Of a stretch of 14,522 nt of DNA, positions 1 through 5,678 are shown one piece after another. Source of the DNA: JBMNQI01 sp050944055 (GTDB lineage Bacteria; Bacillota; Clostridia; Oscillospirales; Oscillospiraceae); assembly GCA_050944055.1 (NCBI GenBank), contig JBMNQI010000055.1:1-14522 (forward strand). Direction: 5' to 3'. A program made the translations under genes and the position numbers. The notes beneath the pieces were generated by a model. The model was not told the origin of the DNA. It ran no database searches and saw only the letters and a list, made by a program, of their open reading frames with translations. Position 1 is the stretch's first letter. Each line of letters starts with the position of its first letter.

Positions 1-394
1 CCAATACAGGCGCGGGAGTTCCGGTTTCGTCCGCAGCAGGTTCGGGCGCGTCCGCAGCGGGCTCTGGCGCGTCCGCAGGAGGTTTGGGCGTGTCGGCTGG
101 AGGTCCGGTCACGTCGGCGGGTTCGGGCTCGTCAACTGCTTTGGTCACGTCGGCGGGCGCTTCGCTAACGGAGGCGTAATCTTCGGTTCCGCCCCCGGCG
201 GGCTCATCCTTCCCCGCAGCGGGCTCAGCCCTCTCCGCATCCTCCGCCTCCGCTTCTTTCTCTTTTTCCGGTTCGCCCGCGGAGTTAATTGACACGCCTA
301 TCTCAAGCCTCTCCGTCCACGCTCCCGAACCGGAGGGGATTATTAATAGCGCCAATGCAATAAAAATAACCAGAACAATTAATTTCAGCTTCAT
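1..394 (-). CDS. Exported protein C, SipW-type N-terminus with Pro/Ala/Asp-rich repeats (C-terminus outside window)
   Basis: The frame is open from an ATG at 392-394 to the window edge, giving 131 codons with no stop. GGAGG lies 7 bases before the ATG. Residues 4-19 are strongly hydrophobic (KLIVLVIFIALALLII). They are followed by GAWTERLEIGVSINSAGE (24-41), which resembles the first strand after the signal peptide in SipW-dependent, TasA/camelysin-like proteins (pattern AWTxxLxIxxxxxSG). After residue 41 the protein is low complexity: a Glu/Lys/Ala stretch (42-60), then Pro-Ala-Asp repeats from about residue 80. This looks like an extended stalk or wall-spanning linker, so the protein is probably exported or surface-bound. 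The start lies 19 bases after exported protein B, so the two are probably cotranscribed. The family assignment rests on the N-terminus only; what follows the repeats is unseen. Confidence 0.75.
   Translation of the reverse strand, partial: MKLKLIVLVIFIALALLIIPSGSGAWTERLEIGVSINSAGEPEKEKEAEAEDAERAEPAAGKDEPAGGGTEDYASVSEAPADVTKAVDEPEPADVTGPPADTPKPPADAPEPAADAPEPAADETGTPAPVL
17..121 (-). repeat. Five 7-residue (21-base) tandem repeats, P-A-D-x-P-x-P type, in exported protein C
   Basis: Residues 92-126 of the partial gene divide exactly into five heptads: PADVTGP, PADTPKP, PADAPEP, AADAPEP, AADETGT. At DNA level this is a degenerate 21-base tandem repeat (gcgtccgcagc-like blocks on the plus strand). 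A looser copy (PADVTKA) lies just before, from residue 80. Such Pro/Ala-rich acidic repeats usually form extended linkers and often vary in copy number. The array may continue beyond the window. Confidence 0.8.
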
Positions 395-413
395 AATCCT
401 ACCTCCGTACGGG

Positions 414-923
414 TCAGAATTCGACCTGATTGTATTGCAGGCAGTCGAGATAAAAATTTAGATTATTTGACGTATCTTTTTCCATACCGTCCAGGACGGT
501 TATTATGAATGTATTTTCACAGACAGCGCCGGGATATAGCTTTTCCTGCGCTCCGGTAATTTCGATTGAAGCTACGTTATTGTCACCGGCGTCCAGGCTG
601 CAGTACACAGGTATATCTCCGTCATTTCTCACTATATATTTTATTTCAGCCGAATAGCCGAGACATGCGTTTTCGATTACAATGTCAAGTCTCTTTCCGT
701 CGTCGCTTATCCGGATATTTGAAATACATGTATTACTGGAGTTATCAGGCGAAGTCTCGCTAATAATCTCGAAGCTCTCGAATTTCATATCCAAACAGCC
801 TGTAGATATTAAAGCGCTAAAATTCATGGCGCTTCCCCAGGCTGCATACCCAATTCCGGCAACGCTGAAAATAATGATGACGCTCAGGCTGATTATAAAA
901 GTCGAAGTTACGTTCTTTTTCAA
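414..923 (-). CDS. Exported protein B, SipW-dependent (TasA/camelysin-like) family, six cysteines
   Basis: 169 residues from a TTG start at 921-923; AGAGG lies about 8 bases before it and no better in-frame ATG exists. Residues 8-27 are a hydrophobic signal segment, followed by GYAAWGSAMNFSALISTG (25-42), the typical SipW-class cleavage region and first strand. Residues 72-110 (ISDDGKRLDIVIENACLGY, then RNDGDIPVYC) match the core of clostridial SipW-dependent proteins, which carry an NAxPGY...NxGxIP pattern. The C-terminus LQYNQVEF resembles the VQYNQ ending of exported protein A, so the two are probably paralogues. Six cysteines (43, 66, 87, 108, 135, 161) could form disulfides outside the cell. 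The gene lies 27 bases after the response regulator. A matrix fibre or surface role is inferred from the family. SipW itself is not in the window. Confidence 0.8.
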   Translation of the reverse strand: MKKNVTSTFIISLSVIIIFSVAGIGYAAWGSAMNFSALISTGCLDMKFESFEIISETSPDNSSNTCISNIRISDDGKRLDIVIENACLGYSAEIKYIVRNDGDIPVYCSLDAGDNNVASIEITGAQEKLYPGAVCENTFIITVLDGMEKDTSNNLNFYLDCLQYNQVEF

Positions 924-950
924 ATCTATAACCTCTTTTTCAGTAACAAT

Positions 951-1592
951 CTAGAAACGCTGCGTACCTTTTAACTGCTGCCGATACAGCTTGTCGATAT
1001 ACAGTACAAGCTGCGTCCGACGTTCAAGATTCAGTTTTGACATGATGCTGCTTATGTGTTTTTTCACAGTGTTGACCGAAATAAACAGCGTTTTCCCTAT
1101 TTCCTCATTGCTTAAACCTTTTCCCAGCTCAAGCAGGACCTCCATTTCTCTTTCCGTAAGCTGAGCGGTTCCGGCATCGGCTCTCTCCTGCCTGTAAACA
1201 TAAGAAATCAGGTCCGAGTCATAATACTTTTTCCCCCGCATTATTAGATTAGTTATGTAAACTAAATCCTCAGGAGCCGCGCCTTTGGAGGCATATCCGC
1301 AGACGCCCAGCTTCTCCGCTCTTTTGAATTCTTCCGCCGTCATATATGTGGTTATTATTATAAATTTTGTCTCCGGGCTTATTTTTCTCCCCTCTTCTAT
1401 GACATCAAGCCCGTGTTCCTCACGGAGTTTCAGGTCCACGAACATAATTGAAACCGGCTCAGTTTTCAGTGCGTTCAGCGCGCCTTCAACGCATGTTTCT
1501 TCCGATATGACGCAGTCTTTCATATAGTCTTCCAGAATTGTCATTATGCCTTTTCTTGCCAAAGGATGATCGTCAACCACGACAATCCTCAT
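951..1592 (-). CDS. LuxR/NarL-family two-component response regulator
   Basis: 213 residues with an ATG start and AAGGAG about 10 bases upstream. The receiver domain (1-120) has the acidic pair D7/D8, phospho-acceptor D53 (MFVDLKL), T81 and K103. The LuxR-type helix-turn-helix (about 145-208) reads LTEREMEVLLELGKGLSNEEIG, then ISVNTVKKHISSIMSKLN. It is therefore a cytoplasmic DNA-binding regulator activated by phosphorylation. Its ATG overlaps the kinase stop in an ATGA junction, so the pair is translationally coupled and almost surely cognate. The next genes downstream are exported proteins B and C, only 27 bases on, which suggests that they belong to the same operon and may be targets. The signal and the DNA site are unknown. 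Confidence 0.93.
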   Translation of the reverse strand: MRIVVVDDHPLARKGIMTILEDYMKDCVISEETCVEGALNALKTEPVSIMFVDLKLREEHGLDVIEEGRKISPETKFIIITTYMTAEEFKRAEKLGVCGYASKGAAPEDLVYITNLIMRGKKYYDSDLISYVYRQERADAGTAQLTEREMEVLLELGKGLSNEEIGKTLFISVNTVKKHISSIMSKLNLERRTQLVLYIDKLYRQQLKGTQRF

Positions 1593-3289
1593 ACCACTCT
1601 GTCTCCTTTGTTCCGGCGCGCAAGCGGCAGCAATATTTTGATTGCCGTACCTTTAAGCAGACCGCTGTATATATCAATGCATCCGTCAAACGAATATACG
1701 AGGCTTCTCATATTTCTTATCCCCAGGCCGATTCCGTTGCTGCCGGTTTTTTCGTATAGGTTAAACCCGACCCCGTCGTCGCTGATGCTGAGCCTTATTT
1801 CGTCTATACCTCTTGAAAGCTCAATTTTCAGGTTTTTGCTCTTTCCATGCCGTATCGCGTTTCCGCAGGCTTCGCGTATAATTCTCATTACGGCGTTTTT
1901 CAGCTCATAACCGACGTATTCAAAGCTGCCTCTGATTTGCAGCTCCATGTTGACGCCGCTCAGTCCGGCCGCCTCGCTTATATGTTTTCTGATATTGCTT
2001 TCAAACGTGGTATTATCGGAACCGTTGCTGTAAATCGTCTCTCTCAGTTCTTTAATAGCATCGGTCATAGAATCTCTTATGGTATTAAGCTCGGCAATCA
2101 AGTCCGTGTCATAAGCCGCTCTCCGTGTCATATTGTTTATTTTGCACAGTGTATAGAACAGCCTCTGGCTCACGCCGTCATGAATCTCATTGGCGATACG
2201 GTGCTGCTCTTCCGCAATCAGCAGGTCCCTGTTCATCTCATCGACTTTGAAGCGTTCAAACAGCACCGCGCTCAGAGATGAGAGCATCTTTATCTGGTCG
2301 ATATTTTGGTTTTCGATTATTTCCCCGCTGCAACCGTCCATCTCTATGCCCAGAACGCCGTAAAAATCGTTTGAAGATTCAATAGCAGCCATGATGATGT
2401 CTTTTCCGGCTATGTTTTCCCTGATAAGGGCCCCAGCCTCCATCAATAAGTCCAAATTCTTTATTATACCGCCGCGCAGGATTTCTTTTGCCGCATTGTC
2501 AATTTCCCCGTTTGTTTCAAATCCATTTTCATCGCCGTTTGATACCGTATAAATAAATGAAAGCGGAGCCTTAGTTATCTTTCTCACGTAATCGGCGATA
2601 ATGAAGCCCAGCCGTTCTTTGTTTTTTATATTCACAAAAGCGTTTACGTTCTGCGAAAGCAGCGCGATGCTGTCCATCGACTCTCCCAGCATTTTATTTG
2701 CCTTAATAAGTTCGGAGTTAATCCTCTCGGTCTTCAGCTTTTCTCTGTTTACCTTCCTTACCAACACCACAAGCAGCTTAACTGCGATAATAATCAGGAT
2801 ATAGCTTAAAAAGAGGTTGGAATTTTCCAGCAGGTATTCATAAAAAGAGCGCAGGTCCGGGCTTTGCCGCATATAAACGGTTATGAAACCCAGAATAACC
2901 GAATAGGTCATAAGATTTATAAAAAAGAAGGCCGAGCTTAAGAAAAAGGACGAGACGAGCACAGCGTTCAACGAATACCATATGTACGGGCTGTGTATAC
3001 CGCCCGAAGGGATGAGTATGGCGATATTGCCAAACGTCTCGAAAACCATCGTGAGTTCAATCAGTCTTGTTTTATCTTTGTAATGCGAGTAGATATAATC
3101 CAGAATAAATGCCGCGACGCCGAGAAACAGAACAACCAGTAATCTGCCGCCGAGGCGATTGTCTCCCCATATAATGTAAAAAGAAGACGTCAGAACATAT
3201 GAAAATAACCTGTAATAGCGGATCATTTTCATTTCCGGAAGCATACTCATGCCTTTGGTCCAAAATCTCCGGATAAACGGCTTTCTCAA
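1589..3289 (-). CDS. Membrane sensor histidine kinase, HisKA_3 (NarX/DesK/LiaS) type with GAF-like region
   Basis: 566 residues. The N-terminus (about 27-178) carries five or six membrane segments with almost no extracellular loop, suggesting an intramembrane or small-molecule sensor. A charged helix (178-205, probable coiled coil) leads to a GAF-like region (about 215-345). The dimerisation box HRIANEIHDGVSQRL places phospho-histidine at H370. The ATPase domain has an N box (EACGNAIRHG, N477), a G1 box (DDGVGF, 504-509) and a G2 box (GIGLGIRNM, 519-527). All catalytic motifs look intact. I take the TTG at 3287-3289 because GGGAG lies 5 bases before it. An ATG at 3248-3250 (residue 14) is possible but has poorer spacing. 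It phosphorylates the overlapping response regulator. No convincing sigma-A promoter is visible upstream. Confidence 0.92.
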   Translation of the reverse strand: MRKPFIRRFWTKGMSMLPEMKMIRYYRLFSYVLTSSFYIIWGDNRLGGRLLVVLFLGVAAFILDYIYSHYKDKTRLIELTMVFETFGNIAILIPSGGIHSPYIWYSLNAVLVSSFFLSSAFFFINLMTYSVILGFITVYMRQSPDLRSFYEYLLENSNLFLSYILIIIAVKLLVVLVRKVNREKLKTERINSELIKANKMLGESMDSIALLSQNVNAFVNIKNKERLGFIIADYVRKITKAPLSFIYTVSNGDENGFETNGEIDNAAKEILRGGIIKNLDLLMEAGALIRENIAGKDIIMAAIESSNDFYGVLGIEMDGCSGEIIENQNIDQIKMLSSLSAVLFERFKVDEMNRDLLIAEEQHRIANEIHDGVSQRLFYTLCKINNMTRRAAYDTDLIAELNTIRDSMTDAIKELRETIYSNGSDNTTFESNIRKHISEAAGLSGVNMELQIRGSFEYVGYELKNAVMRIIREACGNAIRHGKSKNLKIELSRGIDEIRLSISDDGVGFNLYEKTGSNGIGLGIRNMRSLVYSFDGCIDIYSGLLKGTAIKILLPLARRNKGDRVV

Positions 3290-3465
3290 AACCTCTCCCT
3301 CTTCACATTTTTTGATTTTTCAGTATTTAATTAAAAACTTCAAAACCAATGATAGCATCATACTGTTAAAGATTTTGTCCTTTCCTGTTGCTATGAATTG
3401 TTTTGTTCACATTATTAAGAGTACTTGTCCGTAAGAGCATTTGTCCGCATATTTCCGCATAACGA
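3290..3465. other. Intergenic region upstream of the kinase, with a short repeated motif
   Basis: About 175 bases of AT-rich sequence with no gene. Near its left-strand distal end are TTGTCCGTAA (3426-3435), TTGTCCGCAT (3441-3450) and TTTCCGCAT (3452-3460). Within these, TCCGCATA occurs twice exactly 10 bases apart (3444 and 3454). These could be regulator sites for the kinase-regulator operon, about 140-170 bases from its start. I see no clear -35/-10 pair on the minus strand. Confidence 0.35.
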
Positions 3466-3492
3466 AGGCTCGGCCGGCGGCCGAGCCTTTTT
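3466..3492. terminator. Strong stem-loop terminator, T-tract on plus-strand side
   Basis: A perfect 10-bp stem AGGCTCGGCC / GGCCGAGCCT with a three-base GGC loop, followed on the plus strand by TTTTTATATG. On the minus strand, where both neighbouring genes lie, the stem is followed only by TCGTTATG, a weak T-tract. It sits about 30 bases past the end of exported protein A and most simply ends that transcript. The orientation of the T-tract fits a plus-strand RNA better. Confidence 0.75.
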
Positions 3493-3518
3493 ATATGTTT
3501 TATCGGATTATTCGATTT

Positions 3519-4436
3519 TTAATTTGAACCAGCGGCACCCAGCGTCTGATTGTACTGTACAAAGTCAAATTCGATTACTACCTGGAATTCGGCGTTCATG
3601 CCTTTATTGCCCTCAAGAGAGCTCGCGGGGAGTTCAAAGTTAAAGCTGCTCGCGAGATCGCGTTCTGCATCAGGGCCGGTCTCCAGCTCAGTCGAGCCGT
3701 GTTCATTCGCTTCATATGAATAAAGCGTATAATCGGGCAGCAATACTTCGCCGACCAATTCCGCATCCAGCGCAGCTTCCAAAGTAGCTAAAGTGCATGA
3801 AGGGATAGTAATCTCGGTCGTGCCGCCTGTGCCGACGTGAAGCGCGAACTTCGGGTTTACTACCATTTCGTTATAAACCTGTGCAATGTGCAGGTTTTCC
3901 TGAGCATTCAAATCGATCGGATTGCCGTCTTTATCGCGAATGTAAACTTTAACGTCGCCGATTTTGGCGGGAATGGAGCCGTCGTTCCTAATCTCAAACC
4001 TGGTGTACGCCCTTGTGCCCGGATGCAGGTTGTAGAACTGGAAGATTACATCAGTGCAGTTCTGAATTGCGGCGCCTGCAATTGTATCGTCAATCTTGGG
4101 GAACGGTTCCATTACATAGACGAAATCCGCAGGGTAGCCATAAACGTTGCCATTAGGTTCGCCGGGGGCTGGGTTGTAATTATTATCAAGCTCGCCCCAA
4201 TCGGTATCGCCGTCATCAATTGTCCCGGTCAATACATCGCCGTTCCTGCTGAACTGGCCAATGCTGTCCGCCGCCCAGTAGGAAGACGTTGCGTCATTTT
4301 CAAAAACAATTTTCCATTCGCCCGTGTGCAGTTTGGTCGTGACCGTCGCTGCGGTGCCCCATGCCGCGTAGCCCGCGCCCACCAGAGTGACCGCCAGAGC
4401 GAGCACCAGTGCCAGAATCTTTACATGCCTTTTCAT
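3519..4436 (-). CDS. Exported protein A, SipW-dependent (TasA/camelysin-like) family, 305 residues
   Basis: ATG start with AAGGGGG about 8 bases upstream. Residues 5-21 are a hydrophobic signal segment. They are followed by GAGYAAWGTAATVTTKLHTGEW (20-41), the hallmark SipW-class cleavage region and first strand with its T-G-E turn. Residues 134-157 contain NLHPG, then RFEIRNDGSIPAKI, the family core NxxPG...NxGxIP. Between these lies an acidic, Asn/Asp/Gly-rich insert (about 64-98: GTIDDGDTDWGELDNN) that could bind calcium. The protein ends FDFVQYNQTLGAAGSN, sharing QYNQ with exported protein B. It has only two cysteines. It is a likely secreted or matrix surface protein cleaved by a SipW-type peptidase. 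It has its own upstream region and a hairpin behind it, so it is probably transcribed separately from the kinase operon. Confidence 0.82.
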   Translation of the reverse strand: MKRHVKILALVLALAVTLVGAGYAAWGTAATVTTKLHTGEWKIVFENDATSSYWAADSIGQFSRNGDVLTGTIDDGDTDWGELDNNYNPAPGEPNGNVYGYPADFVYVMEPFPKIDDTIAGAAIQNCTDVIFQFYNLHPGTRAYTRFEIRNDGSIPAKIGDVKVYIRDKDGNPIDLNAQENLHIAQVYNEMVVNPKFALHVGTGGTTEITIPSCTLATLEAALDAELVGEVLLPDYTLYSYEANEHGSTELETGPDAERDLASSFNFELPASSLEGNKGMNAEFQVVIEFDFVQYNQTLGAAGSN

Positions 4437-4768
4437 GTTATATCCCCCTTTTCAAATTTTCCGGTCAGAATGCAATTCCACCGATACATCTAATATTAAG
4501 CGTTCGGCCCGTCCGTTAAAATGGCCTTAGGTATAATACCCGCTCAGACTTTCGGGTAGTTTTTAATAGCACTTTCGGGGAAGATGCGGAAAGGACCGCG
4601 GCATAGATTCCTTGGTATAATTGTGATGTGCTTTACATTACTCTGTTTTCGTCGTTGAAATCCGTCCCGGTTTATATAAGACCGCCGGAATTTCAACTAA
4701 GCTTACGGCTCGCTCATTTTTTGTCTTGTCCTCCACGGGCCCGCTCCAATTAACGCCTTGTCCCTGGG
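4437..4768. other. Divergent regulatory region between exported protein A and spoIIID, with two pairs of short repeats
   Basis: No gene is supported here. ACTTTCGGG occurs at 4548-4556 and 4571-4579 (23 bases apart). CCTTAGGTATAAT (4525-4537) and CCTTGGTATAAT (4610-4621) form a second pair 85 bases apart. The first lies in an 11-base palindrome GGTATAATACC (4530-4540). TGGTATAAT at 4613-4621 has the extended -10 form (TGnTATAAT) on the plus strand, without a good -35, and could add sigma-A transcription of spoIIID. A weak hairpin TACCCG (4537-4542) / CGGGTA (4553-4558) precedes five Ts. I find no convincing promoter for exported protein A. Confidence 0.4.
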
Positions 4769-4797
4769 CATACTTGCCCCGCTTCCGGCATATGAAT
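4769..4797 (+). promoter_or_regulatory. Candidate sigma-E promoter of spoIIID
   Basis: GCATACT (4768-4774) matches the sigma-E -35 consensus KMATATT at 6 of 7. After 14 bases comes CATATGAAT (4789-4797), which keeps the CATA core of the -10 consensus CATACA-T. The ATA-to-ATA distance is 20, as in the consensus. Transcription would begin near 4803, giving a leader of about 25 bases that includes the GGGAG at 4815-4819. In Bacillus, spoIIID belongs to the sigma-E regulon, which agrees. Confidence 0.5.
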
Positions 4798-4827
4798 GAG
4801 GCGAAGAAGTTTCTGGGAGTGGTGTAT

Positions 4828-5076
4828 TTGAAGGGAAATATCGAGGAGCGGGCCTGTGAACTGGCGGAATACATTATTGAAAACAGGGCCACAGTCCGGG
4901 CAGCCGCAAAGAAATTCGGAGTTTCCAAAAGCACCGTACATAAAGACCTATCGGAGCGGCTGAAGGGCTACAATCGCTCGCTGTATTTGCAAGTCAAGGA
5001 GATTCTGGAGGAAAACAAGGCGGAGCGCCACATCAGGGGCGGCATCGCCACTCGAAAAAAATACAAGGGAGAATAA
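4828..5076 (+). CDS. spoIIID: Sporulation transcriptional regulator SpoIIID
   Basis: 82 residues from a TTG at 4828-4830, giving MKGNIEERACELAEYIIENRATVR. This matches the usual SpoIIID N-terminus, and GGGAG lies 8 bases upstream. The frame is open further upstream (ATG at 4792) but those residues do not look like the family. The core KKFGVSKSTVHKDLSERL (helix-turn-helix) and the basic tail HIRGGIATRKKYKGE are diagnostic; the tail makes the second DNA contact in the B. subtilis protein. SpoIIID acts in the mother cell, activating and repressing sigma-E genes and promoting the switch to sigma-K. Here it stands alone between its promoter and a strong terminator. The neighbours often seen in other genomes (spoIIQ upstream, mreB/mbl downstream) are absent. 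Confidence 0.96.
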   Translation: MKGNIEERACELAEYIIENRATVRAAAKKFGVSKSTVHKDLSERLKGYNRSLYLQVKEILEENKAERHIRGGIATRKKYKGE

Positions 5077-5113
5077 AGAAGGCGAACGTTAAAGCGGCGG
5101 CTCGTCTGAACTG

Positions 5114-5168
5114 CCCCCAAAGTTTATTAGGCAGCTTGCCCTATAAACTTTGGGGGTGTTTTTATATT
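5114..5168 (+). terminator. Rho-independent terminator of spoIIID
   Basis: A 14-bp perfect stem, CCCCCAAAGTTTAT (5114-5127) pairing with ATAAACTTTGGGGG, extends by AGG/CCT after a single bulged T. The loop is CAGCTTGC or similar, and TGTTTTTATATTT follows from 5157. It lies about 37 bases after the spoIIID stop codon. Confidence 0.92.
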
Positions 5169-5181
5169 TAGGCATAAAAAG

Positions 5182-5212
5182 GAGGTGGTATGCTCACCAC
5201 CTCTCATTTTTT
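5182..5212. terminator. Bidirectional terminator between spoIIID and the VOC gene
   Basis: Stem GAGGTGGT (5182-5189) / ACCACCTC (5196-5203) with a six-base loop. On the plus strand TCATTTTTT follows; on the minus strand CTTTTTATG follows. It can end both the leftward VOC/LysR transcript, about 60 bases past its last stop, and any read-through from spoIIID. Confidence 0.75.
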
Positions 5213-5261
5213 GCGCCAAATTGCTGTCAAGAGCCGGCAGAAAGCCGCGCCGGCGCGGATT

Positions 5262-5678
5262 TTACCTCCCGCCTTTCGCTTTGCCGGCGCCGCGCTCGAT
5301 AAGCTCAATCGGCGTTTTGCAGCAGTCCTCTATAAAGCAGACCCAATCGCCTTCCATCTCTGCCTCGAAAAGTATTCTGACATTGTTCTTCTCAAATGCT
5401 TTAAGCATAGCCGCGAGGTCGTCCGTCTCAAAGGCTATGTGCTTTGTGCCTATTACGCTGTTGTCGCTGTAAATCCCTTCAGGCGCTTCCTTTGGGTTTG
5501 GCGGGCAAAACAGCTCAATGTAAAACTCTCCTGAGCCCAGAAAAGCTATCTCCATGCCGCCCATGAAATCGTACTTTTTTCTGGACGCAAGAGTGAAGCC
5601 CAGGTTCTTCTCATACCATTGGACCGCCTTATCCATGTCGGATACGGTTATTCCCGCGTGCGTCGGTTTAATCGCCAT
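5262..5678 (-). CDS. VOC-superfamily protein (glyoxalase / methylmalonyl-CoA epimerase fold)
   Basis: 138 residues from the ATG at 5676-5678, preceded by AAGGGG at 8 bases. An in-frame upstream extension would run deep into the LysR gene and lacks such a site. The start MAIKPTHAGITVSDMDKAVQWYEKNLGF is the classic first beta-alpha unit of the vicinal oxygen chelate fold. A second unit begins GTKHIAFETDDLAAMLKAF (78-96). Likely metal ligands are H7, E55 (FYIELF), H80 and E125 (PIELIE), so the metal site appears complete. Family members include lyases, epimerases and dioxygenases; the sequence alone does not pick one. The start lies inside the end of the LysR gene, so translation is coupled. Divergence from the dehydrogenase/reductase pair suggests a shared pathway. 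Confidence 0.85.
   Translation of the reverse strand: MAIKPTHAGITVSDMDKAVQWYEKNLGFTLASRKKYDFMGGMEIAFLGSGEFYIELFCPPNPKEAPEGIYSDNSVIGTKHIAFETDDLAAMLKAFEKNNVRILFEAEMEGDWVCFIEDCCKTPIELIERGAGKAKGGR

Noticed and set aside
17..121. Possible CRISPR or noncoding repeat array
   Set aside because: The 21-base units are in frame, vary at third codon positions, have no spacers and encode a clean protein heptad.
3837..4493. A 218-codon open frame on the plus strand
   Set aside because: It is the antisense of exported protein A, which has a signal peptide, family motifs and a good ribosome site. The plus frame has none of these.
4537..4564. Plus-strand terminator with stem TACCCG/CGGGTA and TTTTT
   Set aside because: The stem is only 6 bp with a 10-base loop and there is no plus-strand gene before it. 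It was kept only as a note in the intergenic entry.
4638..4934. A 98-codon minus-strand frame overlapping spoIIID
   Set aside because: It overlaps spoIIID antisense, and no motif or ribosome site supports it.
5245..5258. A 14-base palindrome CCGCGCCGGCGCGG just after the VOC gene
   Set aside because: It is a self-complementary GC run with no loop and only a short T-tract. The bidirectional hairpin at 5182-5203 is a far better terminator.
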